From Streptomyces sp. NRRL F-5630 (GTDB lineage Bacteria > Actinomycetota > Actinomycetes > Streptomycetales > Streptomycetaceae), in NCBI RefSeq assembly GCF_000719475.1, contig NZ_JOGO01000022.1:23315-87314 (forward strand): a DNA stretch of 64,000 nucleotides, in the 5' to 3' direction. The translations under genes and the position numbers were made by a program. A model generated the notes under the pieces. It saw nothing but the letters and a program-made list of their open reading frames with translations. It made no database searches and was not told where the DNA came from. Below are positions 9,852 to 21,103 of the stretch, piece by piece. How positions within the stretch are numbered: the stretch's first letter is position 1; the number at the start of each line of letters is the position of its first letter.

Positions 9852-11504
9852 TCAGCGCCCGCGCAGCTCCCGGTACTTCGCGACGAGCGTCTTCGTCGAG
9901 GCGTCGAGCCCCGGGACCTCGGCCCCCTCGGTGAGGGCGGGCTCGACGCGCTTGGCGAGGACCTTGCCCAGCTCGACGCCCCACTGGTCGAAGGAGTCGA
10001 TGTCCCACACGGCACCCTGCACGAACACCTTGTGCTCGTAGAGCGCGATGAGCTGCCCGAGCACGGAGGGGCTCAGCTCGGGGGCGAGCACGGTCGTGGT
10101 CGGGTGGTTGCCCCGGAAGGTCTTGTGCGGGACGAGGTCGTCGGCGACGCCCTCGGCCCGTACCTCCTCGGCGGTCTTGCCGAAGGCGAGCGCCTGCGTC
10201 TGCGCGAAGAAGTTCGCCATGAGCAGGTCGTGCTGCTCCGCGAGCTGCGGCTCCAGCTCGTCCACGGGCCGCGCGAAGCCGATGAAGTCGGCCGGGATGA
10301 GCTTCGTGCCCTGGTGGATGAGCTGGTAGTAGGCGTGCTGCCCGTTGGTGCCCGGGGTGCCCCAGACGACGGGGCCGGTCTGCCACTGCACCGGACGGCC
10401 CTCGCGGTCCACCGACTTGCCGTTGGACTCCATGTCGAGCTGCTGGAGGTAGGCGGTGAACTTCGAGAGGTAGTGCGAGTACGGGAGCACGGCGTGCGAC
10501 TGCGCGTCGTGGAAGTTCCCGTACCAGATGCCGAGCAGGCCGAGGAGGAAGGGCGCGTTCTCCTCGATCGGGGCGGTGCGGAAGTGCTCGTCGATCTGGT
10601 GGAAGCCGTCGAGCATCTCGCGGAAGCGGTCCGGGCCGATCGCGATCATGAGCGAGAGGCCGATCGCGGAGTCGTAGGAGTACCGCCCGCCGACCCAGTC
10701 CCAGAACTCGAACATGTTGGCCGTGTCGATGCCGAAGTCCGCGACCTTCTCGCCGTTGGTCGAGAGGGCGACGAAGTGCTTCGCGACGGCTTCCTGCCCG
10801 GCGCCGAGCGCGTCGAGGAGCCAGGAGCGCGCGGAGGTCGCGTTGGTGATCGTCTCGATCGTCGTGAACGTCTTCGAGGCGATGATGAAGAGCGTCTCGG
10901 CCGCGTCGAGGCCCTGCACGGCCTCGTGCAGGTCGGCGCCGTCCACGTTGGAGACGAAGCGGACGGTCAGCGAGCGGTCCGTGTAGGGGCGCAGGACCTC
11001 GTGGGCCATCGCGGGACCGAGGTCGGAGCCGCCGATGCCGATGTTGACGACGTTCTTGATGCGCTTGCCCGTGTGCCCGGTCCAGGCCCCGGAGCGGACC
11101 TGTTCCGCGAAGGCGGCCATCTTGTCGAGCACGGCGTGCACGGCGGGCACGACGTTCTCGCCGTCGACCTCGATCACGGCGTCGCGCGGGGCGCGCAGCG
11201 CGGTGTGCAGCACCGCGCGGTCCTCGGTCGTGTTGATCTTCTCGCCCCGGAACATGGCGTCCCGCAGCTTCTCGACGCCCGTGGCCCGCGCGAGCTGACG
11301 CAGCAGGTCGAGGGTCTCGTCCGTCACGAGGTGCTTGGAGTAGTCCAGATACAGGTCACCGGCCGTCAGGCGGTACCGCGAGGCCCGCTCGGGATCGGCG
11401 TCGAACAGCTCCCGCAACCGCACCTCGCCGAGGGCTTCCCGGTGCTTGCCGAGAGCGTTCCACTCGGGCGTCTGGTTGAGCCGGGTCCGGCTTTCCGCGT
11501 TCAT
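9852..11504 (-). CDS. pgi: Glucose-6-phosphate isomerase
   Basis: Interconverts glucose 6-phosphate and fructose 6-phosphate. 550 residues, full length. Both family signatures are present: '[16 protein letters not shown]' and, near the C-terminus, '[14 protein letters not shown]'. The sugar-phosphate binding segment '[17 protein letters not shown]' is intact. Start is ATG 11504 ([18 protein letters not shown]). The MFS gene ends 59 bases upstream on the same strand, and a TAGGTT box near 11553 may give pgi its own promoter. Confidence 0.97.
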   Translation of the reverse strand: MNAESRTRLNQTPEWNALGKHREALGEVRLRELFDADPERASRYRLTAGDLYLDYSKHLVTDETLDLLRQLARATGVEKLRDAMFRGEKINTTEDRAVLHTALRAPRDAVIEVDGENVVPAVHAVLDKMAAFAEQVRSGAWTGHTGKRIKNVVNIGIGGSDLGPAMAHEVLRPYTDRSLTVRFVSNVDGADLHEAVQGLDAAETLFIIASKTFTTIETITNATSARSWLLDALGAGQEAVAKHFVALSTNGEKVADFGIDTANMFEFWDWVGGRYSYDSAIGLSLMIAIGPDRFREMLDGFHQIDEHFRTAPIEENAPFLLGLLGIWYGNFHDAQSHAVLPYSHYLSKFTAYLQQLDMESNGKSVDREGRPVQWQTGPVVWGTPGTNGQHAYYQLIHQGTKLIPADFIGFARPVDELEPQLAEQHDLLMANFFAQTQALAFGKTAEEVRAEGVADDLVPHKTFRGNHPTTTVLAPELSPSVLGQLIALYEHKVFVQGAVWDIDSFDQWGVELGKVLAKRVEPALTEGAEVPGLDASTKTLVAKYRELRGR

Positions 11505-11563
11505 CAGGGACTTCTGCCTTCTCTCGTCCGTACGTACCGCCCCGCCGGCCCCAACCTAAACGA

Positions 11564-12901
11564 TCAGGTGTCGCCAGGGGCGTCTTGGCCACCGCGCGAT
11601 GCGGGTACCCCGGCAACGGCGGTGTCCTTCTTCGTCAGCAACGGCGAGCCGTCCGCTGATTCCCCGGCCGGCCCCTCCCCCACCCTCCGCACGGCGGGGA
11701 GCAGGGCGAGGACGGCGAGCACGAAGAACGCGGCGGCGAGGTAGGGCGGGGCCCCCGGTCCCCACCCGCGCACGGCGGCCCCGCCGAGGAGCGCGCCGAG
11801 CGGTGCCCCGGCGACGGCGCACGTGCGGAAGGCGGCGGAGACCCGGCCGAGCAGTTCCCGTCGCACGGCGCGCTGCATGAGGGTGCGCGAGCTGACGTTC
11901 CACACCATGCCGAGGCAGCCGAAGACGGCGAAGGCGGCCCCGGCCACGAGCCCGCCGGGAGCGAGGCCGAGGACGAGGAGGCACAGGATCTGCCCGGTGC
12001 CCGCGAGGAGCACGGCGCGGGCCTGGCCGAGGCGGCGCGCGAGCCGCGTGGCGAACAGGCCGCCGCCGATGCCCCCGACCCCGTACGCGGTGAGGAGCAG
12101 GGCGTACCCGCTGTCGTCGAGGCGCAGATGGCGACCGCTCACCAGGACGAGGGTCGCCACGAGCGAGGCCACGCCGACGTTGCAGAGCGTCGTGGCGGCG
12201 CAGAGACCGCGCAGCACCCGGTCCCTGGCGAGTGTGCGCAGCCCCTCGCCGATCTCGGCGCGCAGCGTCGAGCCGGCCGGTCTCGGGGGCCGTCCGGGCA
12301 GGACGCGGCGCAGCGGGGCGACGAGCGCGGCGGCGAGGAGGTAGCTCGCCGCGTCGGTGGCGAAGGGCAGCGCGGCGCCTCCGGCGAGGAGCAGGGGCGC
12401 GGCCGGGAGTCCGACGACGGTCTTGACGAGCTGCTGCCCGGTCATCAACCGGCTGTTCGCGCGCCCCAGTTGTTCCGGGGGGACGAGCGCGGGCAGGAGG
12501 GCGGTGGCGGCGTTGTCGAAGAGGGTCTCCATACTCGTGAGCGCGAAGGCGAGGACGAGGAGCAGCCCGATCGAGGCGTGCCCCGTCGCGACGACGACCG
12601 CGAAGGCCGCGACGAGCACGCCCCGTACGAGATCCACGGCGACCATCGCGCGCCGCTGGTCGAGCCGGTCGGCGAGCGCCCCGCCGAGCAGCCCGAAGAG
12701 CAGCCACGGCAGGTATCCGCAGGCGGAGACGGCCGCGATGAGCAGCGGATCGCGCGTGAGTGTCGTGGCGAGCAGGGGAAGCGCGGCGGCCCGTACGGCG
12801 TCCCCGAACGACGACACGGCCGCCGCGCCCCACAACCGCCCGAACCCGCCCCGCCAGGCGGGCGCGCTCTCGCGCGCTCCCCCCACCCTCGTCTCCGCCA
12901 C
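11564..12901 (-). CDS. MFS transporter, probable efflux
   Basis: A 445-residue membrane protein when started at GTG 12901 (MAETRVGGARESAPAWRGGFGRLWGAAAVSSFGDA). The open frame reaches upstream through rbpA, but that part is a shadow. The 'GRLWGAAAVSSFGDAV...LPLLA', 'LFGLLGGALADRLDQRRAMV' (motif A) and 'VLVSGRHLRLDDSGYALLLTAYGVGGIGGGL' blocks and about 12 hydrophobic spans mark the enterobactin-exporter-like MFS group. Substrate is unknown. Its promoter (12967-12989) is a perfect match to the DNA-damage RecA-NDp type, so expression is predicted to rise after DNA damage, with a leader of about 60 bases. Confidence 0.88.
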   Translation of the reverse strand: MAETRVGGARESAPAWRGGFGRLWGAAAVSSFGDAVRAAALPLLATTLTRDPLLIAAVSACGYLPWLLFGLLGGALADRLDQRRAMVAVDLVRGVLVAAFAVVVATGHASIGLLLVLAFALTSMETLFDNAATALLPALVPPEQLGRANSRLMTGQQLVKTVVGLPAAPLLLAGGAALPFATDAASYLLAAALVAPLRRVLPGRPPRPAGSTLRAEIGEGLRTLARDRVLRGLCAATTLCNVGVASLVATLVLVSGRHLRLDDSGYALLLTAYGVGGIGGGLFATRLARRLGQARAVLLAGTGQILCLLVLGLAPGGLVAGAAFAVFGCLGMVWNVSSRTLMQRAVRRELLGRVSAAFRTCAVAGAPLGALLGGAAVRGWGPGAPPYLAAAFFVLAVLALLPAVRRVGEGPAGESADGSPLLTKKDTAVAGVPASRGGQDAPGDT

Positions 12902-12966
12902 GGCACCGGCCCCCGTCCGCTCCCGGGCCGCGCGCCACGGTACGCACGGCCTCTCGTCTGTCGCAG

Positions 12967-12989
12967 ACCGTAACGGGCACCACTGACAA
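12967..12989 (-). promoter_or_regulatory. RecA-NDp/PafBC-type promoter of the MFS gene
   Basis: On the minus strand: TTGTCAGTGG, 7 bases, TACGGT. This has the same 10-base upstream box and the same 17-base distance to the -10 as at uvrB and ogt. A small inverted repeat GTCTG-TCG-CAGAC lies over the expected start of transcription (12957-12969). Confidence 0.75.
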
Positions 12990-13038
12990 TCGCCCTGACC
13001 TGCGGAAACAGCGAAGGCCCGGCCCCGGGTACGGGAAC

Positions 13039-13064
13039 GGCCGGGCACCTGGGAGTGCCCGGCC
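13039..13064 (-). terminator. Hairpin terminator after rbpA
   Basis: Perfect 10-bp stem GGCCGGGCAC / GTGCCCGGCC with a 6-base loop, about 60 bases past the rbpA stop on the minus strand. Confidence 0.7.
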
Positions 13065-13121
13065 GTCGTCGTCCGTTCCGCCCCGGCCCGCTTCCCCGCG
13101 TCCGGTCGCCCGCGTTCCGCC

Positions 13122-13457
13122 TCAGATCTCGCCGCGCAACTTCGCCAGCGCCTCCGCGAGGATCGCCTCGCCGTCCGCGTCGCTGCGCCGTTCGCGTACG
13201 TACGCGAGGTGGGTCTTGTACGGCTCGTTGCGCGGCGGGTCCGGAGGATTCTCCTGGTCCTGCCCCGCCGGGAAACCGCAGCGGGGGCAGTCCCACGTGT
13301 CGGGGACCTGCGCGTCGCTCGCGAAACTCGGCTGTGTCTCGTGCCCGTTGGCGCACCAGAAGGAGATGCGCAGGCGCGGGGCCGACTCGCCGCGCTCGGC
13401 CTCACCCATCGGGCCCGCCCCGACCCGGCTGCCCCGGATCGCGTTGCCACTTGCCAC
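13122..13457 (-). CDS. rbpA: RNA polymerase-binding protein RbpA
   Basis: RbpA binds RNA polymerase and the principal sigma factor and stabilises open complexes in actinobacteria. 111 residues from GTG 13457, preceded by AGGGAG at good spacing. Visible are the basic N-terminal linker 'SGNAIRGSRVGAGPMGEAERG', a zinc-ribbon-like core 'FWCANGHETQPSFA...WDCPRCGFPAGQD' and the sigma-interacting C-terminus 'TEGEAILAEALAKLRGEI' (here DADGEAILAEALAKLRGEI). The longer open frame upstream is non-coding leader. A -10-like TATCAT is at 13614-13619. It stands apart from the Ppm1 neighbourhood where RbpA usually sits, so it may be one of two paralogues. Confidence 0.9.
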   Translation of the reverse strand: MASGNAIRGSRVGAGPMGEAERGESAPRLRISFWCANGHETQPSFASDAQVPDTWDCPRCGFPAGQDQENPPDPPRNEPYKTHLAYVRERRSDADGEAILAEALAKLRGEI

Positions 13458-13613
13458 GGTCGTAACTCCCTGCGTGATGGTGCCGCGGGGCGCCGCACCC
13501 GTCACCGGGTCACACGCTCCGCCGCGGGCGCCTCGTGCACGTACGAGGTGTACGTACAAGGCCCAACGCGCACCCCCGGAAGGGAGTTACACCCACCCGG
13601 GGCGCGAGTCACC

Positions 13614-13619
13614 ATGATA
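13614..13619 (-). promoter_or_regulatory. Probable -10 of the rbpA promoter
   Basis: TATCAT on the minus strand, about 155 bases upstream of the rbpA start; no convincing -35, and no GGAAT/GTT sigma-R pattern found in the leader. Confidence 0.4.
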
Positions 13620-13684
13620 GGCCGCGTCCTTCGACGCCGTACCGGTCACGTAGCGCTCACTCCCCGGAGGGTGTACTTCGTCTC

Positions 13685-13921
13685 TCAGCTGTCGAACTTC
13701 ATCAGCAGCCCGAGCACGACGATGCAGGCGAACCAGCACAACCCGAGCACGATGGTGATCCGGTCGAGGTTGCGCTCGGCGACCGAGGAACCGCCGACCG
13801 AGGACTGCATGCCGCCGCCGAACATGTCGGAGAGGCCACCGCCCTTGCCCTTGTGCATCAGCACGAGCAGCATCAGCAGCAGGCTGAAGACGATCAGGGC
13901 GATCGAGAACCCCATAACCAC
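13685..13921 (-). CDS. secG: Preprotein translocase subunit SecG
   Basis: SecG is the small membrane partner of SecYE in protein export. 78 residues with two hydrophobic spans (FSIALIVFSLLLMLLVLMH and ITIVLGLCWFACIVVLGLLM) around the conserved 'KGKGGGLSDMFGGG' loop. Two starts compete: GTG 13921 and ATG 13915. GTG 13921 is favoured because AGGG sits seven bases before it and TAGGGT, a possible -10, ends six bases before it. It lies between rbpA and the tpiA-pgk pair on the same strand. Confidence 0.93.
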   Translation of the reverse strand: MVMGFSIALIVFSLLLMLLVLMHKGKGGGLSDMFGGGMQSSVGGSSVAERNLDRITIVLGLCWFACIVVLGLLMKFDS

Positions 13922-13990
13922 GGCTTGACCCTACTTTCAGCGAACTTCTCGGAGAGGTCCCCGCCGGGGCGGAGCCGTCTCTTGGCGGAG

Positions 13991-14033
13991 GACGGGGGCC
14001 GGTGCGCCGCGCGGACGCGGTCCGGCCCCCGTC
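13991..14033 (-). terminator. Hairpin terminator after tpiA
   Basis: 12-bp perfect stem GACGGGGGCCGG / CCGGCCCCCGTC enclosing a GC-rich loop, about 75 bases past the tpiA stop on the minus strand. It separates tpiA from secG. Confidence 0.75.
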
Positions 14034-14109
14034 AGGGTACTGGTGATCCGCCCCGGCGCCTACTCACCGCAGCTCACGGCCGCGGTCCGAGGGGCGGCGG
14101 GGCGGGCCC

Positions 14110-14886
14110 TCACTGCTCGCCGAAGCGGACGATCTTGACGAACTCGTCGGTGTCGAGCGAGGCACCGCCGATGAGGGCGCCGTCGATGTCGGGGCGCGCC
14201 ATGATCTCGGCGACGTTGGCCGCCTTGACCGAGCCGCCGTACTGGATGCGCACGGCGTCGGCGAGCTCCTGGTCGTACAGCTCGGCGAGCTTGCCGCGGA
14301 TCGCCCCGCACACCTCCTGCGCGTCATCGGGACCGCAGACCTTGCCGGTGCCGATGGCCCACACGGGCTCGTAGGCGACGACGATCGTGGCGGCCTGCTC
14401 GGCGGGCAGGTCCTTGAGGGCGGCCTCGACCTGGCCGAGGGTGTGCGCGACGTGCTCCCCGGCCTCGCGGACCGACTCCTCCTCGCCCACGCAGAGGATG
14501 GGGGTCAGGCCGTGCTTGTAGGCGGCCTTGATCTTGGCGTTGACGAGTTCGTCGGTCTCGTGGTGGTACTGGCGCCGCTCGGAGTGCCCGATGGCGACGT
14601 AGGCGCACTTGAGCTTGGCGAGCATGGCACCGGAGATCTCGCCGGTGTACGCGCCCGAGTCGTGCGCGGAGACGTCCTGGGCGCCGTATTTGATCTTCAG
14701 CTTGTCGCCGTCGACCAAGGTCTGCACGGAGCGCAGGTCGGTGAAGGGCGCGAGGACCGCGACCTCGACGGTCTCGTAGTCCTTGTCGGAGAGGGCGAAG
14801 GCGAGCTTCTGGACGTGCGCGATGGCCTCGAGGTGATTGAGGTTCATCTTCCAGTTGCCCGCCATCAGCGGAGTGCGGGTGGTCAC
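14110..14886 (-). CDS. tpiA: Triose-phosphate isomerase
   Basis: Interconverts dihydroxyacetone phosphate and glyceraldehyde 3-phosphate. 258 residues. Catalytic residues are all seen: Lys in 'GNWKMN' (residues 10-15), His in 'IGHSERR' and Glu in '[11 protein letters not shown]', plus the phosphate-binding '[11 protein letters not shown]'. ATG 14886 lies six bases after the pgk stop, so the two are co-transcribed. Confidence 0.97.
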   Translation of the reverse strand: MTTRTPLMAGNWKMNLNHLEAIAHVQKLAFALSDKDYETVEVAVLAPFTDLRSVQTLVDGDKLKIKYGAQDVSAHDSGAYTGEISGAMLAKLKCAYVAIGHSERRQYHHETDELVNAKIKAAYKHGLTPILCVGEEESVREAGEHVAHTLGQVEAALKDLPAEQAATIVVAYEPVWAIGTGKVCGPDDAQEVCGAIRGKLAELYDQELADAVRIQYGGSVKAANVAEIMARPDIDGALIGGASLDTDEFVKIVRFGEQ

Positions 14887-14892
14887 GGGTGT

Positions 14893-16104
14893 TCAGTCCT
14901 CCAGTGCGGCGAGGCCGGGCAGGCTTGCGCCCTCAAGATATTCGAGGCTCGCGCCACCGCCGGTCGAGATGTGGCTGAAAGCGCTTTCGTCGAAGCCGAG
15001 GATACGGACGGCGGCGGCCGAGTCGCCGCCCCCGACCACGGTGAAGCCCTCGCTGTCGACGAGCGCCTGGGCGACGGCGCGGGTACCGGCGGCGAAGTCG
15101 GGGTGTTCGAAGACGCCCATCGGGCCGTTCCAGAAGACGGTCCGCGCGTCGGAGAGCTTGGCGGCGTAGAGCGCCTGGCTCTCGGGGCCGATGTCGAGAC
15201 CGATGCCGTCGCCCGGGATGGCGTCGGCGGCGACCGTCTCGTGCGCGGTGGGCGCCTTGGCCTTCAGGTCGGGGAAGCTGCGCGCGACGACGACGTCGCT
15301 CGGGAGCACGAACTCGACGCCCTTCTCGGCGGCGCGCTTCAGGTACTCCTGGACGACCGGGATCTGGTCCTCCTGGAGGAGCGAGGCACCGACCTCGTGG
15401 CCCTTGGCGGCGAGGAAGGTGAAGACCATGCCGCCCCCGACGAGGATGCGGTCGGCGCGCTCCAGGAGGTGGTCGATGACGCCGAGCTTGTCGGAGACCT
15501 TCGCGCCGCCGAGGACGACGGCGTAGGGGCGCTGGACGTCCTCGGTGAGCTTCTTCAGGACGCCGACCTCGGTGGCGATGAGGTAACCCGCGTAGTGCGG
15601 CAGGAGTTTCGGCAGGTCGTAGACCGAGGCGTGCTTGCGGTGCACGGCGCCGAAGCCGTCGCCGACGTAGACGTCCGCGAGGTGCGAGAGCCGTTCGGCG
15701 AAGTCGCCGCGCTCGGCGTCGTCCTTGCTCGTCTCGCCGGGGTTGAAGCGCAGGTTCTCGATGACGGCGAGCTGACCGGGCTCCAGGCCGTCGACGGCCT
15801 CGTGCGCGGCGGGACCCACGGTGTCCTGCGCGAAGGCGACGGGACGGCCGAGCAGTTCACCGATGCGCTCGGCGGCGGGCAGCAGCGAGAAGGCGGGGTC
15901 CGGCTCGCCCTTGGGACGGCCGAGGTGCGAGGCGACGACGACCTTGGCACCGGCTTCGACGAGCGCGGTGAGGGTCGGCAGGACGGCGCGGATACGGCCG
16001 TCGTCGGTGATGACACCGTCCGCGAGGGGCACGTTGAGGTCGGCGCGGACGAAGACCCGCTTGCCGGACACTCCCTGCGAGATGAGTTCGTCGATCGTCT
16101 TCAT
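14893..16104 (-). CDS. pgk: Phosphoglycerate kinase
   Basis: Makes ATP from 1,3-bisphosphoglycerate. 403 residues. The family signature '[14 protein letters not shown]' is near the N-terminus, and the nucleotide loop is seen as '[14 protein letters not shown]' and '[11 protein letters not shown]'. Start ATG 16104 ([15 protein letters not shown]). It leads a pgk-tpiA pair. The upstream 573 bases to gap hold tandem repeats, so pgk may have its own promoter there. Confidence 0.97.
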   Translation of the reverse strand: MKTIDELISQGVSGKRVFVRADLNVPLADGVITDDGRIRAVLPTLTALVEAGAKVVVASHLGRPKGEPDPAFSLLPAAERIGELLGRPVAFAQDTVGPAAHEAVDGLEPGQLAVIENLRFNPGETSKDDAERGDFAERLSHLADVYVGDGFGAVHRKHASVYDLPKLLPHYAGYLIATEVGVLKKLTEDVQRPYAVVLGGAKVSDKLGVIDHLLERADRILVGGGMVFTFLAAKGHEVGASLLQEDQIPVVQEYLKRAAEKGVEFVLPSDVVVARSFPDLKAKAPTAHETVAADAIPGDGIGLDIGPESQALYAAKLSDARTVFWNGPMGVFEHPDFAAGTRAVAQALVDSEGFTVVGGGDSAAAVRILGFDESAFSHISTGGGASLEYLEGASLPGLAALED

Positions 16105-16290
16105 GGGACTTGCAGACTCCTTGGCTGGCTGGCGGTGGCGGAGGGCGCGCCGACGGTGGCGGGCGGGGCGGCGGGGCCGGCCGCGAGAGGCAGCGTAGGG
16201 CGCCGCCGCCCGCGCCGTGCCGCCCGGTCCCCCGGACGAGCGACACCGGACGCCTTTCCGGGCGCCGCGGTGCGGGGCGGCACAGTACGA

Positions 16291-16360
16291 GGCGGCGCAC
16301 CGGCCGCACGGACTGCGCGGGGGCGGCGCACCGGCCGCACGGACTGCGCGGGGGCGGCGC
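16291..16360. repeat. 31-bp tandem repeat, about 2.3 copies
   Basis: The unit starting GGCGGCGCACCGGCCGCACG repeats at 16291, 16322 and (partly) 16353, two full copies being identical. Same 31-base period as the arrays at 18.7 and 32.4 kb. Confidence 0.9.
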
Positions 16361-16587
16361 CCCGTCGCGCTACGGGCCCGCGCCTCGCTCGGGCACGGGT
16401 GTGGGGGCGACGCTCGGGCAGGGGTGCTGGCCCTCTCTCCGGCACAGGTGCGGGGCCCCGCCGCGCCGCCGGGCGGGACGGTCCCCGGCCCGGGACCGCC
16501 GCGTCGCCTGTGCGGTGGCGCGGCGCGTACGGGGCGGCTCCGGCCCGTCGGCGGGACGCGGGGCCCGGTGCCGTGGTCCCCGCACGG

Positions 16588-16632
16588 GGACAGGGCCCGT
16601 GCCGCGCGAGTCGCGCCGCCCGGACCCTGTCC
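16588..16632 (-). terminator. Candidate terminator after gap
   Basis: GGACAGGG pairs with CCCTGTCC across a 29-base GC-rich loop, 46 bases beyond the gap stop. No T-run; weak call. Confidence 0.4.
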
Positions 16633-16677
16633 GCATCGAGGTGCCTCAGCGGCCCGCGATCAGTACTGCTCGTCGGC

Positions 16678-18295
<1,618 letters not shown>

Positions 18296-18685
18296 TTGTC
18301 TGTCGCCCTCAACCACACCATCGTCCACTCCCGGTACAACCGGGAGTCCGCGGAGTTCTTCGCCGGCCTGCTCGGCCTGGAGATCACCGCCGAGTGGGGC
18401 CCCTTCGTCGCCGTCGCCCTGAGCAACGGCGTCACCCTGGACTTCGCCGCGATCCCGGCGGACCGGATCACCCCGCAGCACTACGCCTTCCTGGTCTCCG
18501 ATGAGGAGTTCACGGCGGCGTACGAGCGGATCACGCGGCGCGGCATCACGCACTACGCCGACCCCCACAAGCGGCGGCCCGGCACGATCAACCACAACGA
18601 CGGTGGTCGCGGCGTGTACTTCATGGACCCCTCGGGCCACGCCATGGAGCTGATCACCGTGCCGTACGGGGGCTGGAACGCCTGA
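18296..18685 (+). CDS. VOC (glyoxalase/bleomycin-resistance fold) family protein
   Basis: 129 residues from TTG 18296 (MSVALNHTIVHSRYNRESAEFFAGLLGL), chosen because GGAGG ends six bases before it; the ATG upstream in the frame has no support. Two beta-alpha-beta-beta-beta repeats are suggested by 'NHTIVHSRYNRESAEFFAGLLGLE' and 'GGRGVYFMDPSGHAMELIT'. His at the start of the first strand and Glu in the last strand are the usual metal ligands of the family. Substrate unknown. It is alone on the plus strand between gap and whiA. Confidence 0.85.
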   Translation: MSVALNHTIVHSRYNRESAEFFAGLLGLEITAEWGPFVAVALSNGVTLDFAAIPADRITPQHYAFLVSDEEFTAAYERITRRGITHYADPHKRRPGTINHNDGGRGVYFMDPSGHAMELITVPYGGWNA

Positions 18686-19082
18686 GCGTCCGCCCGGATA
18701 CCGGCTCCTCGTACGTACGCGCCCCGAGGTGCCGGCTCCGGGTGCGTACGTGCCGGGAGGCGCTGGCCCCCGGTACGCGCGCCCCCGGTCCGCCCCTCGT
18801 CCCCGCGCGCTCGCCGCGGGACGACGCGGGGACCGGGGCGCTCGCAGCGGGACGGCGTGGGACCGGGGCGCGGCCGGACCGGTCGAGGAGACCGGTGAGC
18901 AGACCCGGGCTCCGCCGCGCGACGACGGGGGCGTATGCGGCCTCAGGCGAACCGGGCCCGGTGAGGCGGCGCCACATGCCCGGCGCCGATGCGCCACTAG
19001 CCCGGTGATGGCGCGTCACACGCCCAGCGCGGGACGGCTCGCAGAGCTTGTCCGCCGCGCGTGGTGACGGGCCGCCATCGCT
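18686..19082. repeat. 397-bp intergenic spacer with 31-bp repeats (18701-18870)
   Basis: Copies of a CCGGCTCC-GGTGCGTACGTG-type unit start at 18701, 18732 and 18763 (third degenerate), exactly 31 bases apart. A second pair of 31-base units (GCTCGC-GCGGGACG...) starts at 18809 and 18840. The units resemble those at 32.4 kb. The rest of the spacer, up to the whiA stop, has no gene and no clear terminator. Confidence 0.8.
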
Positions 19083-20072
19083 TCAGCCCGCGATGCTGTC
19101 GGCCAGTTCCTCCGTCAGCGACGACTCCGTGCCGGGAATCCCGAGATCGGTCGCGCGCTTGTCGGCCATCGCGAGGAGCCGGCGGATGCGGCCCGCGACG
19201 GCGTCCTTCGTGAGCGGCGGGTCCGCGAGCGCGCCGAGTTCTTCGAGGCTCGCCTGCTTGTGCTCCATGCGGAGCCGGCCCGCCGCCGCGAGGTGCTCGG
19301 GCACCTCCTCGCCGAGGATCTCCAGGGCCCGTCCGACGCGCGCTCCCGCGGCGACCGCCGCGCGGGCGGAGCGGCGCAGGTTGGCGTCGTCGAAGTTGGC
19401 GAGCCGGTTCGCCGTGGCCCGCACCTCGCGGCGCAGCCTGCGCTCCTCCCAGGCGAGCACCGATTCGTGCGCCCCGAGGCGGGTGAGCAGCGCGCCGATG
19501 GCGTCCCCGTCCCGTACGACGACCTTGTCCGAGCCCCGCACCTCGCGCGCCTTCGCCGCGATCTGGAGCCGCCGCGCGGAGCCGACGAGCGCGAGCGCCG
19601 CCTCGGGACCGGGGCAGGTGACCTCGAGGGACGAGGAACGGCCCGGCTCCGTGAGCGAGCCGCGCGCGAGGAAGGCCCCCCGCCACGCGGCCTCCGCGTC
19701 GCACGTGGCCCCCGAGACGACCTGCGGCGGCAGGCCCCGGATGGGGCGCCCCCGGCCGTCCACGAGGCCGGTCTGCCGCGCGAGCTGGTCGCCGCCGCTG
19801 ACCACCCGGACGACATAACGGGAGCTGCGCCGCAGTCCGGACGGCGCCATCACCACGAGGTCCGAGGCGTGCCCGAAGATCTCCAGGATGTCCTTGCGCA
19901 GCCGCCGGGCCGCGATGCCCGTGTCGAGCTCCGCCTCGATCACGATGCGCCCGCTCACCAGGTGCAGCCCGCCGGCGAAGCGCAGGACAGCCGAGACCTC
20001 CGCCTTCCGGCAGCAGGTCCGGGTCACGGGGAGCCGCGAGATTTCATCCTTGACCGCCGCCGTCATCGCCAT
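19083..20072 (-). CDS. whiA: Sporulation transcription factor WhiA
   Basis: WhiA, working with WhiB, switches aerial hyphae to sporulation septation. 329 residues: an N-terminal degenerate LAGLIDADG-homing-endonuclease-like domain (about 1-200, with '[20 protein letters not shown]') and a C-terminal helix-turn-helix ('[25 protein letters not shown]'). ATG 20072 overlaps the end of the yvcK-like gene by 10 bases. It is the third gene of rapZ-yvcK-whiA, an arrangement kept across Gram-positive bacteria. Confidence 0.96.
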   Translation of the reverse strand: MAMTAAVKDEISRLPVTRTCCRKAEVSAVLRFAGGLHLVSGRIVIEAELDTGIAARRLRKDILEIFGHASDLVVMAPSGLRRSSRYVVRVVSGGDQLARQTGLVDGRGRPIRGLPPQVVSGATCDAEAAWRGAFLARGSLTEPGRSSSLEVTCPGPEAALALVGSARRLQIAAKAREVRGSDKVVVRDGDAIGALLTRLGAHESVLAWEERRLRREVRATANRLANFDDANLRRSARAAVAAGARVGRALEILGEEVPEHLAAAGRLRMEHKQASLEELGALADPPLTKDAVAGRIRRLLAMADKRATDLGIPGTESSLTEELADSIAG

Positions 20073-21103
20073 GGGCCGATCCTTCCATGCATCCGAAAAA
20101 TACGGTCGTACGCGGCTGCCAGCAGCTCCGGGTCATGCCGCGGAACGCCGTCGGGCCGGGCGACCGGGGCCAGCTCCACCGTTGCGTCGAACCGCTCTGC
20201 GGCCTCGGCGAGCGAGGCGCGGTCAGGTACGGCTGCCTCGTCGGCCAGCACCACGTCGAAGGTGAGTTTAGGTGCGTGTCGGGCCAAAACCTCCAAATGA
20301 CGCTGCGGGGAGAAGCCCTCGGTTTCTCCCGGTTGCGGAACGAGGTTGAGCGAGAGCACCCGTCTGGCCCTGGTCCTGGTGAGCGCGTCGAGGAGTTCGG
20401 GCACGAGCAGGTGCGGGATCACGGAGGAGAACCAGGACCCGGGACCGACCACGACCCAGTCCGCGTCGAGCACCGCTTCGACCGCCTCGGGCACGGCGGG
20501 CGGGTCGGTGGGGACGACGTGCACGGACTGCACCTCGCCGGGCGTGAGCGCCACCGTCGCCTGACCGCGCACCAGCTGGACCTCCTCGGCCCGCGCGGGA
20601 TCGTGCCCCCGTACCAGGGCCTGGAGTTCGAGCGGCACGGCGGACATCGGGAGCACCCGGCCGTGGGCACCGAGCAGGGTGCCGACGAGGTCGAGGGCGG
20701 CGACGTGGTCGCCGAGCTGTTCCCACAGCGCGACGATGAGGAGGTTGCCGACGGCGTGGCCGTGCAGTTCGCCCTGGCTCGCGAAGCGGTGCTGGATCAC
20801 CCGCGACCAGGTCTGCCCCCAGTCGTCGTCCCCGCACAGCGCGGCGAGCGCCTTGCGCAGGTCGCCGGGGGGCAGCACGCCGAGTTCGTCGCGCAGGCGA
20901 CCGCTGGAGCCGCCGTCGTCGGCGACCGTGACGACCGCGGTCAGCTCGCCCGTGATACGGCGCAGCGCGGCGAGGGAGGCGGAGAGTCCCATGCCGCCGC
21001 CGAGCGCGACCACTTTCGGCTGGGTGCCGCGGCGCCGGGGGCGGGGCGCGGGACCGCCCTCCTGTCGGCGCAGGCGGCGGACGCGGCGCGGGCGTGGGTT
21101 CAT
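20063..21103 (-). CDS. YvcK/CofD-like gluconeogenesis factor
   Basis: 346 residues from ATG 21103 ([17 protein letters not shown]), overlapping the rapZ stop as ATGA. Family features are '[22 protein letters not shown]' at the nucleotide/sugar-nucleotide site, '[19 protein letters not shown]' and '[12 protein letters not shown]'. YvcK proteins bind UDP-sugars and tie central carbon status to cell-wall synthesis in other Gram-positives; CofD itself acts in F420 synthesis, which this group does not. The first 28 residues are a basic extension. The long open frame upstream is a shadow of rapZ. Confidence 0.9.
   Translation of the reverse strand: MNPRPRRVRRLRRQEGGPAPRPRRRGTQPKVVALGGGMGLSASLAALRRITGELTAVVTVADDGGSSGRLRDELGVLPPGDLRKALAALCGDDDWGQTWSRVIQHRFASQGELHGHAVGNLLIVALWEQLGDHVAALDLVGTLLGAHGRVLPMSAVPLELQALVRGHDPARAEEVQLVRGQATVALTPGEVQSVHVVPTDPPAVPEAVEAVLDADWVVVGPGSWFSSVIPHLLVPELLDALTRTRARRVLSLNLVPQPGETEGFSPQRHLEVLARHAPKLTFDVVLADEAAVPDRASLAEAAERFDATVELAPVARPDGVPRHDPELLAAAYDRIFRMHGRIGPWR

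Larger units (their letters stand above)
16105..16677. other. 573-bp intergenic region between gap and pgk
   Basis: No gene recognised. It contains a 31-base tandem repeat (16291-16360), a shorter ~25-base imperfect repeat (16387-16455, copies of GCTCGGGCA-like sequence) and a candidate gap terminator. Codon bias is absent in all frames. Promoter elements for pgk-tpiA are not obvious. Confidence 0.5.

Noticed and set aside
13460..13684. Sigma-R promoter for rbpA
   Set aside because: No GGAAT/GTT pair with the right spacing could be found; only a TATCAT -10 is visible.
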